Source: Gudongella sp049310905 | GTDB lineage: Bacteria; Bacillota; Clostridia; Tissierellales; Tissierellaceae | Assembly (NCBI RefSeq): GCF_049310905.1 | Contig: NZ_JBMEMN010000006.1 | Location: 18,651-82,650, forward strand | DNA: 64,000 bases | Direction of reading: 5' to 3' | Part shown: positions 51,560-61,010 of the stretch, piece after piece | Layout: each line of letters opens with the position of its first letter | How positions within the stretch are numbered: position 1 is the first letter of the stretch | Notes under the pieces: generated by a model | The model's database searches: none | Told to the model about the DNA's origin: nothing | The model's input: the letters and a program-made list of their open reading frames with translations, nothing else | Position numbers and translations under genes: made by a program

Positions 51560-52417
51560 CTATATAGTTTTACCCTTTTTTAAGCTGAACCATACAGGAG
51601 TTGCAATGAATAATGAAGAATAAGTCCCTGACAGCATACCCAATAAAAGCGGCAGTGCAAGTACTTTTACATCCTCAACTCCTAATACATATAATGCTCC
51701 AACCGCAATTATTGTTGTAATTGTAGTATTGATTGTTCTTCTTAATGACAATTTTACACTACCATTGATTGTTTCTTCCAATGTTTTTCTACCATTGTTT
51801 TTCAATTCTTCCCTTATTCTATCAAATATTACTATAGTATCGTTAATAGAGTAACCAACGATTGTCAACATGGCAGCAATAAAAGAACTATTAACTGGAA
51901 GTCTTAGTATGGAATAAATTGACAAGGCAATTAGTATATCGTGTATCAAGGCAGCTATTGCAGCAAGTCCAAATTTAAATTGGAACCTTATGCTTATATA
52001 TGCGAGCATAAGCAGTGCAGCAATACCTACGGACATGATTGCTCTATCTCTGATTTCCCTTCCCATGAATGCTCCAAATTTCTGTGCCTGATAATTCTCT
52101 GGATCCATTTGAAATTGATTAACAAAACCATTTACTATTTCTGATATCTCATTATTTTCCAAATCAAGAGAGCTTCTTATTATTAGCTCTTCCTTATTGG
52201 ATCCTGCATGGATAATACTAGCTTTATCATCGAATTCATCCATAATAGTTCTTGCATCATTTACCTCTACAAATGATCCAATATTAAGCTGTATCATTGT
52301 ACCGCCTGTAAAATCTATGCCATAGTTTAAACCATTGATAAAAAACATTATCAAGCCAGCTAATATTATGGCTAGGGAAACAATATATGAGTATTTTCTA
52401 TTCTTAATTATATTCAT
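51560..52417 (-). CDS. secF: Protein translocase subunit SecF
   Basis: RND-type subunit that uses proton motive force in late protein export. 285 residues from the ATG at 52417 (AGGAGG 6 nt before it). An N-terminal helix, GLNYGIDFTGGTMIQ, an extracellular domain and five membrane helices with SFIAAMLTIVGYSINDTIVIFDRIREELK. Separate secD and secF genes, rather than a fusion. Confidence 0.97.
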   Translation of the reverse strand: MNIIKNRKYSYIVSLAIILAGLIMFFINGLNYGIDFTGGTMIQLNIGSFVEVNDARTIMDEFDDKASIIHAGSNKEELIIRSSLDLENNEISEIVNGFVNQFQMDPENYQAQKFGAFMGREIRDRAIMSVGIAALLMLAYISIRFQFKFGLAAIAALIHDILIALSIYSILRLPVNSSFIAAMLTIVGYSINDTIVIFDRIREELKNNGRKTLEETINGSVKLSLRRTINTTITTIIAVGALYVLGVEDVKVLALPLLLGMLSGTYSSLFIATPVWFSLKKGKTI

Positions 52418-52427
52418 CTTTTTCCTC

Positions 52428-53693
52428 CTATGCGCCATATAGCTTAACGTTCTTGCCACCTGTTATGTGAGCTACCAGTCTCAGAACATACTTGGTGAAA
52501 AACAAAGCAGTTATCATTGATGCTCCAATACCAATAATCAGAGTTACCCCAAAACCTTTAATTGGACCAGTTCCAAAATTGTATAGCACTAGACCAGCAA
52601 TAAGTGTAGTGATATTTGCATCGAGAATTGAAGTCAATGCTCTTTTAAAACCAGAATCTATTGATACACGTATACTTTTACCCACGCCTATCTCTTCCCT
52701 GATTCTTTCGAATATCAGAATATTGGCATCCACTGCCATACCTATTGATAATACAAGACCAGCTATTCCAGGTAAGGTAAGTTTTACGCCTACACCCATC
52801 ATGCCTCCTGCCACTAAAAGCACATATACAATCAAAGCAAGCGAGGCCACTGCACCTGGCACTCTATAAACCGATATCATAAATGCAAATATAAGCAATA
52901 AAGCAATTCCTGCTGCCATTATGCTTCTTTCATATGCCTCCAATCCAAGAGTTGGCCCGATTACAGAAGTCTGCATTTCAATCATCTCCACAGGCAAAGC
53001 CCCGGCACTAATAAGTGTGGCTAGGTTGCCAGCAGTTTCTATGGTAAATCCTCCAGTTATTATTGCCCTTCCATCATTAATTGCTTCATCAACTATAGGG
53101 CTTGATATAACAGTACCGTCAAGAACGATATACAGTATCTTGTCCATATCATTCTCTTCAGCAGCAAGTGCAGCTGTTGCCGTCCTAAACAATTCAACTC
53201 CTTCTTGGTTGAATTCCAGATTTACTACAGGTTCTTCTCCACCAAATTGCGATGGATTCATTATTACTCCTGCATTCCTAATGTGCTTACCTGTAATTAC
53301 AGTTTCCCCAGATGGCGTTTTAAATTCCAATAAAGCAGTTTTTCCAATTAATTCAATTGCCTCCTGAGGGTCACTTAAACCAGCAAGTTCAATTCTTATT
53401 CTATCTTCGTCTTCAATAGCAATATTTGGTTCAGAAACGCCAAGTCCATCAACTCTAAGACCAATAATTGCTTTGGTTTCCTCCATCATTTTTTGGAGTT
53501 CTTCTCCTGTTGCATCTGTTTTAGCCTCCAGTACGACATACACTCCTCCTGCAAGGTCAAGACCAAGTTCAATTGATTCCTTGGCATTCTTATATTGTGT
53601 ACCACCAACGTTCACTCCATATATTGCAGAGAACGCAAGTCCTGATACTATTGCTACTATAACAATCAATATGACTATACTTCTCGATTTCAT
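52428..53693 (-). CDS. secD: Protein translocase subunit SecD
   Basis: SecF partner, 421 residues from the ATG at 53693 (AGGAGG). N-terminal helix, ELGLDLAGGVYVVLEA, a reduced P1 external domain for Gram-positives, and C-terminal helices with GLVLSIGMAVDANILIFERIREE. It lies 10 nt upstream of secF. yajC of the same complex is at 55399-55701, with the SCIFF genes in between. Confidence 0.97.
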   Translation of the reverse strand: MKSRSIVILIVIVAIVSGLAFSAIYGVNVGGTQYKNAKESIELGLDLAGGVYVVLEAKTDATGEELQKMMEETKAIIGLRVDGLGVSEPNIAIEDEDRIRIELAGLSDPQEAIELIGKTALLEFKTPSGETVITGKHIRNAGVIMNPSQFGGEEPVVNLEFNQEGVELFRTATAALAAEENDMDKILYIVLDGTVISSPIVDEAINDGRAIITGGFTIETAGNLATLISAGALPVEMIEMQTSVIGPTLGLEAYERSIMAAGIALLLIFAFMISVYRVPGAVASLALIVYVLLVAGGMMGVGVKLTLPGIAGLVLSIGMAVDANILIFERIREEIGVGKSIRVSIDSGFKRALTSILDANITTLIAGLVLYNFGTGPIKGFGVTLIIGIGASMITALFFTKYVLRLVAHITGGKNVKLYGA

Positions 53694-53703
53694 TCCCTGC
53701 CTC

Positions 53704-55062
53704 CTAATCCTCCTGATTTGCAAGAATAGAAAGTGCACATTCTATTCTTTTCTTCTCCATCTCACATCCAATTTCATATGGCCTCATTATATCACCATGA
53801 GCATAATGTGCATTTGCATGACATCCACCACTACAATAGAATCGAGCCCAGCAATTTCTGCATTCTTCCTTGTTATATACATTTGCTGCTTTGAATCTAT
53901 CTCTTAGCTCTTCATTCTCAATTCCTTTATCCAATGTACCTAGTAGGAATTCTTTTTCTCCAACAAATTGATGACAAGGATAAAGGTCTCCTTCTGGAGT
54001 AACAGCAAGGTATTCACTACCTGCACCACAACCAACTGCTCTCTTTACTGCACATGGTCCTTGATTTAAATCTATCATGAAGTGAAAGAACATAAAATCC
54101 TTATCATCATGTGTCAGCTTTATATATTCCTTTGAAAAATTCTCATATTCTTTTAGAATCGTTGCCAAGTGTTCTTCTCTTATTGCGTAGTCCATTTCTT
54201 CTGGAGCTACAACCGGTTCAATTGATACTTTCTTAAAACCTTCTTTATGAAAACTAAGAGCATCCTTTCCGAAATCAAGATTTTTACTTGTAAAGGTACC
54301 CCTTACATAATAATCTTTTTCTCCTCTTTTCTCCACCATCTTTTTAATCTTTGGAAGAATCACATCATAGCTGCCATCCCCGCTCAAGGTAAGTCTCATT
54401 GTATCATTCACATCTTTTCTTCCATCCAGACTAAGTACTACATTATCCATATTCTCATTTATGTAGTTAATTTTTTCATCATCCAGCAGTACGCCATTGG
54501 TTGTAATAGTGAATCTAAAGTTCTTGTTATATTCATTTTCAATACTACGTCCATAATCAACTAGTTGCTTAACTATCTGGAAATTCATCAAAGGTTCTCC
54601 TCCAAAGAAATCAACTTCCAGATTTCTTCGGTTTCCTGAATTCTTCGCTAAATATAAAAGCGATTTCTTTCCGGTTTCAAGACTCATCATTGATCTTTCC
54701 CCTTTGAAATTACCCTGTGAAGCAAAGCAATACTCGCATTTAAGATTACAATCATGGGCTATGTGCAAACACATTGCCTTGACTATATTATCATCATTGT
54801 ACTTAAGATCAGACATATCTTCATCATCTGAAAAAAGCATCCCATCATCTACAAGTATCTCTATTTCACTAAATGCTTCTTTAATCTCTTCTTCATCATA
54901 AAATTCTTTTAAATTAGTAGTAATGTCCTTCAATCCAAGTTCTCCGTAAAAATCCAGTAAATCGTATGCCAACTTTTCAACTAAATGCACTGACCCGCTA
55001 TTTACATCCAATACCATATATTTCCCATTAAGATAAAATTTATGTATCAAGTTTCGATTCAA
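53704..55062 (-). CDS. scfB: SCIFF peptide maturase, radical SAM/SPASM protein
   Basis: Radical SAM enzyme that forms Cys-Thr thioether crosslinks in the SCIFF peptide. 452 residues: an N-terminal peptide-recognition (RRE-like) domain (about 1-85), the 4Fe-4S site HDCNLKCEYCFASQGNF with CxxxCxxC, FFGGEPLMNF, and a C-terminal SPASM region rich in Cys (CAVKRAVGCGAGSE, LYPCHQFVG, CRNCWARFYCSGGC). The cognate scfA is 63 nt upstream, so the assignment is firm. Its place beside secD is conserved in Clostridia. Confidence 0.96.
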   Translation of the reverse strand: MNRNLIHKFYLNGKYMVLDVNSGSVHLVEKLAYDLLDFYGELGLKDITTNLKEFYDEEEIKEAFSEIEILVDDGMLFSDDEDMSDLKYNDDNIVKAMCLHIAHDCNLKCEYCFASQGNFKGERSMMSLETGKKSLLYLAKNSGNRRNLEVDFFGGEPLMNFQIVKQLVDYGRSIENEYNKNFRFTITTNGVLLDDEKINYINENMDNVVLSLDGRKDVNDTMRLTLSGDGSYDVILPKIKKMVEKRGEKDYYVRGTFTSKNLDFGKDALSFHKEGFKKVSIEPVVAPEEMDYAIREEHLATILKEYENFSKEYIKLTHDDKDFMFFHFMIDLNQGPCAVKRAVGCGAGSEYLAVTPEGDLYPCHQFVGEKEFLLGTLDKGIENEELRDRFKAANVYNKEECRNCWARFYCSGGCHANAHYAHGDIMRPYEIGCEMEKKRIECALSILANQED

Positions 55063-55090
55063 CCTAGTTTCCTCCTCGTTTTTCTCAAAT

Positions 55091-55114
55091 AAAAAGCAGT
55101 GGATAATCCACCAC
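55091..55114 (-). terminator. Hairpin/attenuator between scfA and scfB
   Basis: Minus strand 8-bp stem (55114-55107 with 55103-55096, two wobble pairs, 3-nt loop), followed by five U residues. As the two genes belong together, it likely makes scfA mRNA more abundant than scfB. Confidence 0.7.
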
Positions 55115-55125
55115 TCTTCATTATG

Positions 55126-55266
55126 CTACTTATTTTCGCACTTCTGATTTCCGACTGTACAGGATGTTTTGCATGCTGATTGGCAAGATGTTTGACACTC
55201 ACCACAACCGGCATAGGAAAGAGTATCCTTAAGTCTGCTCTTTGTCAATGTCTTTATGTATTTCAT
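55126..55266 (-). CDS. scfA: SCIFF (six cysteines in forty-five) ribosomally made peptide precursor
   Basis: 46-residue precursor from the ATG at 55266 with AGGAGG 6-7 nt before it. Conserved leader MKYIKTLTKSRLKDTL and a core with exactly six Cys (21, 24, 28, 32, 36, 43). Cys32 and Thr37 are the pair crosslinked in the studied thermophile homologue. A longer reading from an upstream ATG is unlikely. SCIFF peptides are near-universal in Clostridia; their role is unknown. Confidence 0.96.
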   Translation of the reverse strand: MKYIKTLTKSRLKDTLSYAGCGECQTSCQSACKTSCTVGNQKCENK

Positions 55267-55307
55267 TTTCTTCCTCCTATCCCTGGTCAACAGGTTTTGA
55301 TGGAACA

Positions 55308-55336
55308 ATTATACCACAAGCAATTGGCATTATAAA
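55308..55336 (-). promoter_or_regulatory. Probable promoter of scfA
   Basis: Minus strand TTTATA (55336-55331), 17-nt spacer, perfect TATAAT (55313-55308), about 40 nt before the scfA start. Confidence 0.6.
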
Positions 55337-55360
55337 GTAATTTTTAGAATATCAAAACAA

Positions 55361-55388
55361 AAGAAAAACTTCCCGTAAAAGGAAGTTT
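55361..55388 (-). terminator. Terminator after yajC
   Basis: Minus strand AAACTTCC with GGAAGTTT, a 7-nt loop and a TTCTTTTG tail. It separates yajC from scfA. Confidence 0.75.
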
Positions 55389-55398
55389 GATTCTTTGA

Positions 55399-55701
55399 TT
55401 ATTCAGCTTTCTCATCTGTAGAGTTGTTTCTGTCTCCGCTGCCATTAAGTACAGAACCAACTGCCCATCTTGTTACTTCCAGCTTTGTCTTGGCTGAACC
55501 TGACTCCAATGTAAGCGAATCATCCTTGGCTTTTACTATTTTTCCGTAAATACCACCAATTGTTACTACTTCGTCACCTACTCTTAGACCACTTCTCATT
55601 TCCTTGATTTCTTTTTCTTTTTTCTTCTGTGGTCTGATGGCAAAGAAATAAAATATTACCAAAAGTCCAATTGGAAGAATAAACGCTTGAAGTTGCTCCA
55701 T
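55399..55701 (-). CDS. yajC: Preprotein translocase accessory subunit YajC
   Basis: 100 residues: one membrane helix (FILPIGLLVIFYFFAIRPQ), the family RPQKKKEKE motif and VGDEVVTIGGIYGKIV in the short cytosolic domain. YajC belongs to the SecDF complex. It follows tgt, the usual queA-tgt-yajC order, with secDF a little further on. Confidence 0.97.
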   Translation of the reverse strand: MEQLQAFILPIGLLVIFYFFAIRPQKKKEKEIKEMRSGLRVGDEVVTIGGIYGKIVKAKDDSLTLESGSAKTKLEVTRWAVGSVLNGSGDRNNSTDEKAE

Positions 55702-55760
55702 TAAAAAATCACTCCTTTTCTTATCTATTATTATACATTAAATGGCGAAAAAATCACCCC

Positions 55761-56882
55761 TTAATCTTCTGAATATCCATAATTTTTATAAAATTCATCC
55801 TTATATTCAAGTAAATTGTCGTTTTTTATGGCTTCCCTTATATTTTCCATTGTCCTAATCAAAAATCGAAGATTGTGTATTGTTGTAAGTCTCAAAGCTA
55901 AAATTTCATCTACATTAAATAAATGCCTAATATAAGCTCTTGAATAGTTTTTGCATGTATAGCAGTCACAATCAGGATCCAGTTTTGAGAAATCCTTTGA
56001 ATATTTTGCATTCCTTATTACAATCTTTCCTTGAGTTGTCATTGCAGTTCCATTTCTCGCTATTCTGGTAGGCAAAACACAGTCTGCCATATCAACTCCC
56101 CTTATAACAGCTTCAAACAGATAATCAGGAGTTCCCACTCCCATAAGATACCTCGGTTTGTCCTCAGGAAGTAGTGGCGTTGTATAATCCAAGACTTCGC
56201 ACATTGTTTCCATAGGTTCACCGACGCTCAATCCACCAATTGCATATCCGCTGAAATCCATTGCCAGCAAGTCCTGAACACTTTGCTCCCTTAAATCTCT
56301 ATACATTCCTCCTTGAACAATACCAAAAAGACCCTGCTTATCCCAGTCCTTATGATGGTCTTTACATCTTTGTGCCCATCTGGTTGTTCTTTCCATAGAT
56401 TGTTTTGTGTACTCGTAGTCAGCAGGATAAGAAACGCATTCATCGAAACACATCATAATATCAGATCCCAGGGCATTTTGAATTTCTATTGCTTTTTCAG
56501 GACTGATAAAATGTTTTGAACCATCAATATGCGATCGGAACTCCACACCTTCTTCTCTGATTTTTCTCAAGTCTCCTAGACTAAAAACCTGGAATCCTCC
56601 ACTGTCTGTTAATATTGGTCCATTCCAGTTCATGAACCTGTGAAGACCACCTGCTTCTTCTATAAGCTCGTGACCAGGCTTTAAATATAGATGATAAGTA
56701 TTGGAAAGAATTATTTGCGCACCCAGGTCCTTCACTTCTTCCGGAGTCATGGTCTTAACTGTTGCCCTTGTTCCCACCGGCATAAATATTGGTGTATCTA
56801 TCTCTCCATGAGGAGTTGTTATTTTTCCTAACCTCGCATTAGTCTCAGTTGACTTTTTTATTAGTTCATACTTAATTGTCAT
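55761..56882 (-). CDS. tgt: tRNA-guanine transglycosylase (queuine)
   Basis: Exchanges G34 of GUN-anticodon tRNAs for preQ1. 373 residues. TIM barrel with ILTDSGGFQVFSLGDLR (nucleophile Asp region), GFSGYAIGGLSVGEP-like substrate loop, GVDMADCVLPTRIARNG, and the zinc site CDCYTCKNYSRAYIRHL. It lies 14 nt after queA; the order is standard. Confidence 0.98.
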   Translation of the reverse strand: MTIKYELIKKSTETNARLGKITTPHGEIDTPIFMPVGTRATVKTMTPEEVKDLGAQIILSNTYHLYLKPGHELIEEAGGLHRFMNWNGPILTDSGGFQVFSLGDLRKIREEGVEFRSHIDGSKHFISPEKAIEIQNALGSDIMMCFDECVSYPADYEYTKQSMERTTRWAQRCKDHHKDWDKQGLFGIVQGGMYRDLREQSVQDLLAMDFSGYAIGGLSVGEPMETMCEVLDYTTPLLPEDKPRYLMGVGTPDYLFEAVIRGVDMADCVLPTRIARNGTAMTTQGKIVIRNAKYSKDFSKLDPDCDCYTCKNYSRAYIRHLFNVDEILALRLTTIHNLRFLIRTMENIREAIKNDNLLEYKDEFYKNYGYSED

Positions 56883-56895
56883 TTTTTCCTCCTGA

Positions 56896-57921
56896 TCATT
56901 TTATAAACATTGAGTCTCCAAAGCTGAAGAATCTGTATCTATTATTAATTGCCTCCTGATATGCCTCCATAATGAGATCTTTTGAAGCAAATGCGCTTAC
57001 AAGCATCATTAGTGTTGATTCAGGCAGATGAAAGTTAGTGATCAATCCGTCCACTAGTTTAAATCTATAACCTGGATAAATGAAAATATCTGTCCATCCT
57101 GAGCCACCACTTACAATACCATTTTCATCGGCAATAGTTTCCAAGGTTCTTGTGGATGTGGTGCCTACTGAAATTATTTTCCCACCGGTTTGCTTTATTC
57201 TGTTAATGGTTTCTGCGGCCTCTTCACTTAATTGATAATACTCTGAGTGCATAATGTGATCATTAATATCTTCAACCTTAACAGGTCTAAATGTACCAAG
57301 ACCTACATGCAGAGTTAAATATACTATTTCAATACCCTTTTCCTGAATTCTTCCCAATAATTCATTGTCAAAGTGTAGTCCTGCAGTTGGAGCTGCAGCT
57401 GATCCTGGATTCTTTGAATACACTGTCTGGTATCTTTCTCCATCCTCGAGTTTTTCTGTGATATAGGGAGGTAAAGGCATTTCTCCCAATTTATCCAGAA
57501 TTTCTTCAAATATACCTTTAAAGGTGAAATCTATAAATCTTGTTCCATCTTCACCAATTTTTAATACAGTACCCTTAAGAATTCCTTCACCGAATTCAAT
57601 TTTTCCTCCGGCCTTCATTTTTTTTCCTGGTCTTACCAAACACTCCCAAATATTTTTTTCAGTCCTTTTCAAAAGAAGGACCTCCAAACTTTCTTCCTTG
57701 CCAGGTCTGTTACCGAATAACCGTGCAGGCAATACCCTTGAATCGTTTAATACTATACCATCCCCTGGATTCATGTGTTCAAGAATATCAACAAATTTTC
57801 CATGGTTTATTTTCTTGTAGGTCTTATCCAGTACCAGCAGTCTGGAGCTAGTTCTCTCTTCCAGTGGATGTTGTGCTATAAGCTCCTCTGGAAGTTCATA
57901 ATTGAAATCATTTGTCTTCAT
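56896..57921 (-). CDS. queA: S-adenosylmethionine:tRNA ribosyltransferase-isomerase QueA
   Basis: Adds the ribosyl moiety of SAM to preQ1-tRNA to give epoxyqueuosine. 341 residues from the ATG at 57921 with AGGAAG before it. Motifs: FNYELPEELIAQHPLEERTSSRLLV, LPARLFGNR, AAPTAGLHFD and TNFHLPESTLMMLVSAF. It stands before tgt and after the SpoIID-like gene. Confidence 0.98.
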   Translation of the reverse strand: MKTNDFNYELPEELIAQHPLEERTSSRLLVLDKTYKKINHGKFVDILEHMNPGDGIVLNDSRVLPARLFGNRPGKEESLEVLLLKRTEKNIWECLVRPGKKMKAGGKIEFGEGILKGTVLKIGEDGTRFIDFTFKGIFEEILDKLGEMPLPPYITEKLEDGERYQTVYSKNPGSAAAPTAGLHFDNELLGRIQEKGIEIVYLTLHVGLGTFRPVKVEDINDHIMHSEYYQLSEEAAETINRIKQTGGKIISVGTTSTRTLETIADENGIVSGGSGWTDIFIYPGYRFKLVDGLITNFHLPESTLMMLVSAFASKDLIMEAYQEAINNRYRFFSFGDSMFIK

Positions 57922-57937
57922 ATTCAACTTCCTTAAT

Positions 57938-59323
57938 TTAATATTTTATAATTTCTATCCCTGTATAATAATATTGCAAAATTTCTTCAAAATCATAACC
58001 CTCTTTTGCCATTTCTATGGCACCATATTGACTCATTCCGATTCCATGTCCATAACCCCTTCCAGATATTACAACACTACCTCTTGATATGTCAATAACC
58101 TCCGGAGCTTTGTATGACACTAAACCTTTGTCACCTATTACACTTATAGTATCACTTTCACTACTTCTAATTCTTCCATCAGCATAGATTATGCTTATGC
58201 TTCCTTTCTCTGACTCAAGAGTTTGTATTCGTCTACTAGATGCAACATAGAGTATGGAGTTGTCAGTTGTTTCTACTTCAGTTGACATAGCTTCAATGGA
58301 GAAAAGAGTGCTTTTAATATTAGTGGTTCCTAGTAGACTTCTAAATCTTTCTCCTGAAATTTCAGCATCTCCGCTTGACCCATTAAAAACCAGTTGAATT
58401 ATCCTTCCGGATTCAGTTTTATCAGATATATCAATACTATTAATTCCTCCTATATCAATACCTCCAGAAATTAATTTTTCACTTAGCAAATCAACATCCA
58501 TTTCTACTTTCCAATTGCTGTTGATACTATTTAACGAATATGGATCATTTTTCCCTATCAAGTAAGGAACCTTGCCTCCCCATACATTTTCACTACTTTC
58601 AGTATGACCACCTGATGAAGAGTGAAAAACTGTACTTGCTATATTCCCATTGTAGACTGCCACAAGAGCATTTGTATCATCCACTGCTTTATTGGTGTTT
58701 ATGTGTTCAGATTCATAACCACCATAAACCTGACAGTGAGTTGTATCACAAACGTTAAAGCCTTCAATGGCATGTTTTGTCATTGTTGAATAAGCATAAC
58801 TCCTTGCAGCGACTGCTTGAGCTTTAAGAGCCTCTTGACCACTCATCGCTGGAATTTCCTTAGGAACTACTCCATAAAGATAACTTTCAATATCCAGGTG
58901 GTTTATTACATTCAATCCGTTTCTATCTCCAATAAATGCTATATATCCTCTGTATTTTTTCCCGTTTGCTATCATTAGGTGCTCATTATCATCAATATCC
59001 CCAGCAAACAAGACTGTACCGTTTGCAGGTAGAGTTGTTACATATGTGTTGGAATCATCGTATACGTCTATATCATCAAACTTACCGAGACTGAGGCTGA
59101 TATACATCGTATCACCAGGAAGCTCCATCAATGCATCTTCCTTATCATTTTTTTGATAAATTGCAATACCATTGGCAGAGGATATTTTCACTCTTTCAAG
59201 AGAAGAATATGTCTTTCCAATTTTGACATCAATGAAATCTACTTCTTGATCTATTCTCCCATAAGAATTTTCTGGAAAAACAACCATTATTAGCACTATA
59301 AGAATCAATAGTTTCTTCTTCAT
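57938..59323 (-). CDS. SpoIID/LytB-domain exported protein
   Basis: 461 residues with a signal peptide or anchor (KKKLLILIVLIMVVFPENS). The SpoIID core is seen in YLYGVVPKEIPAMSGQEALKAQ, AVAARSYAYSTM, HCQVYGGY, STVFHSSSGGHTESSENVWGG and GRGYGHGIGMSQYGA. SpoIID is a lytic transglycosylase of engulfment, but proteins of this type beside ruvB occur also in non-sporulating Clostridia, so a general cell-wall role is possible. No other sporulation gene is in the window. Confidence 0.93.
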   Translation of the reverse strand: MKKKLLILIVLIMVVFPENSYGRIDQEVDFIDVKIGKTYSSLERVKISSANGIAIYQKNDKEDALMELPGDTMYISLSLGKFDDIDVYDDSNTYVTTLPANGTVLFAGDIDDNEHLMIANGKKYRGYIAFIGDRNGLNVINHLDIESYLYGVVPKEIPAMSGQEALKAQAVAARSYAYSTMTKHAIEGFNVCDTTHCQVYGGYESEHINTNKAVDDTNALVAVYNGNIASTVFHSSSGGHTESSENVWGGKVPYLIGKNDPYSLNSINSNWKVEMDVDLLSEKLISGGIDIGGINSIDISDKTESGRIIQLVFNGSSGDAEISGERFRSLLGTTNIKSTLFSIEAMSTEVETTDNSILYVASSRRIQTLESEKGSISIIYADGRIRSSESDTISVIGDKGLVSYKAPEVIDISRGSVVISGRGYGHGIGMSQYGAIEMAKEGYDFEEILQYYYTGIEIIKY

Positions 59324-59347
59324 ATCATCCACCAGCCTTATGTTTAT

Positions 59348-60361
59348 TTATTCCTCTGTAGGAAGAGGAATATTAAAGTGTCTATATGCTTTTTCAGTAA
59401 CCATTCTTCCTCTTGGTGTTCTGTTGATAAAACCCATCTGTAGGAGATACGGCTCATAAACATCTTCAATCGTAACTCTCTCTTCACCTGTTGCAGCAGC
59501 AAGTGTATCTACTCCAACTGGACCTCCTTTGAAATTTTCAATCAATGTTAGTATGAGTTTTCTATCAACAGCATCTAGGCCAAGTTTATCTACTTCAAGA
59601 ATCATTAACCCTTTTTTTGCAATTTCTTCAGTTATTATACCTTTCTCAACAACTTGAGCATAATCCCTTACTCTTTTTAAGAGTCTATTGGCAATCCTTG
59701 GTGTGCCTCTTGACCTTGTTGCAATCTCATATGCTCCCATCGGATCAATTTCAATATTTAGTATCCTGGCAGATCTTGTCACAATCTCAGTTAGATTATC
59801 AGGGTTGTAGAGATCCAGGTTTAACATTACCCCAAATCTATCTCTAAGAGGTGATGTTAACAGGCCCGCTCTCGTTGTAGCCCCAATCAAAGTGAACTTT
59901 GATAAATCGAGCCTTACAGACCTAGCTGAAGGTCCTTTCCCAATTATTATATCAAGTGCAAAATCCTCCATGGCAGGATATAATACCTCCTCAACAGTTC
60001 TGTTAATACGATGAATTTCATCAATAAACAGTACATCGTCATCTGACAGATTTGTAAGGATACTTGCAAGGTCTCCAGCCCTTTCAATGGCAGGTCCTGA
60101 AGTAACTCGGATATTTACACCCATCTCATTTGCAATAATGTTGGCAAGAGTTGTTTTACCCAATCCTGGAGGACCATACAATAGAACGTGATCGAGTGAT
60201 TCACTTCTACCCCTGGCAGCCTGAATGAAGATATCAAGCTTTTGTTTCGCTTTGTCCTGTCCAATATACTCACTCAGCCACTTTGGCCTTAATGTTGATT
60301 CATTGTCAGAATCATCCATATTCATCTTCCTGGCAACTATTCTATCTCTTTCCTCACCCAT
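59348..60361 (-). CDS. ruvB: Holliday-junction branch-migration DNA helicase RuvB
   Basis: AAA+ motor of Holliday-junction migration. 337 residues: LRPKWLSEYIGQDKAKQKL, Walker A GPPGLGKTTLANI, Walker B DVLFIDEIHRINR, sensor 1 GATTRAGLLTSPLRDRFG and the C-terminal winged helix with GEERVTIEDVYEPYLLQ. ruvC-ruvA-ruvB are adjacent on one strand. Confidence 0.98.
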   Translation of the reverse strand: MGEERDRIVARKMNMDDSDNESTLRPKWLSEYIGQDKAKQKLDIFIQAARGRSESLDHVLLYGPPGLGKTTLANIIANEMGVNIRVTSGPAIERAGDLASILTNLSDDDVLFIDEIHRINRTVEEVLYPAMEDFALDIIIGKGPSARSVRLDLSKFTLIGATTRAGLLTSPLRDRFGVMLNLDLYNPDNLTEIVTRSARILNIEIDPMGAYEIATRSRGTPRIANRLLKRVRDYAQVVEKGIITEEIAKKGLMILEVDKLGLDAVDRKLILTLIENFKGGPVGVDTLAAATGEERVTIEDVYEPYLLQMGFINRTPRGRMVTEKAYRHFNIPLPTEE

Positions 60362-60410
60362 ATATAGATCTCCTTATACAAAATTTAAATTATTGGAACA
60401 ACAATTTGCT

Positions 60411-60998
60411 TCATTGTCTTGATAACTTTCTCAAACCGAGTTTAATCATATCCTCAACACTCAATCCAGAAATATCTGTTCCTTGGAATACCCTTTGAGC
60501 TTCATATCTACTATAACCCAGAACCATCAATGCCTCAACTGCTTCATTATCCATTGGTTCCATTATTTCATCAAATGATTCTTCATCTACAAAGCTTCCT
60601 TTGACCTTATCCTTTAATTCGAGAACAATCCTTTCAGCAGTCTTTCTACCTACACCAGGTCCTTTGCAAAGCGTGCCTATATCTTTTAACAGTATCGCTT
60701 TTTGAATCTGAGAAGGCCTCAATGTCGATAAAATACCACACGCAACTTTTGGTCCAATTTTGGAAACATTAAGAAGAAGCTTAAACATATTCATTTCATC
60801 TTCACTTATAAAACCATAAAGACTAATTGAATCTTCTCTGACTATAAGATTTGTAAATATGTGCTGTTCTCCATCCCCTCTGCCAAGTTGGATTAGAGTA
60901 TTTGTAGATGAATTTATTCGATATCCCATTCCCTGATTCTCCAGAAGGAAATATTCTTCACCAATATAATTAATTCTTCCAATTATGTAATCGATCAT
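60411..60998 (-). CDS. ruvA: Holliday-junction DNA-binding subunit RuvA
   Basis: 195 residues: N-terminal OB domain (DYIIGRINYIGEEYFLLENQGMGY), tandem helix-hairpin-helix (VSKIGPKVACGILS and GPGVGRKTAERIVLEL) and the C-terminal domain that contacts RuvB. It starts 12 nt after ruvC. Confidence 0.98.
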   Translation of the reverse strand: MIDYIIGRINYIGEEYFLLENQGMGYRINSSTNTLIQLGRGDGEQHIFTNLIVREDSISLYGFISEDEMNMFKLLLNVSKIGPKVACGILSTLRPSQIQKAILLKDIGTLCKGPGVGRKTAERIVLELKDKVKGSFVDEESFDEIMEPMDNEAVEALMVLGYSRYEAQRVFQGTDISGLSVEDMIKLGLRKLSRQ

Positions 60999-61010
60999 TT
61001 TTACACCTAC

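Noticed and set aside
52921..53367. 148-codon plus-strand open frame
   Set aside because: Antisense to secD; no ribosome site and no known family.
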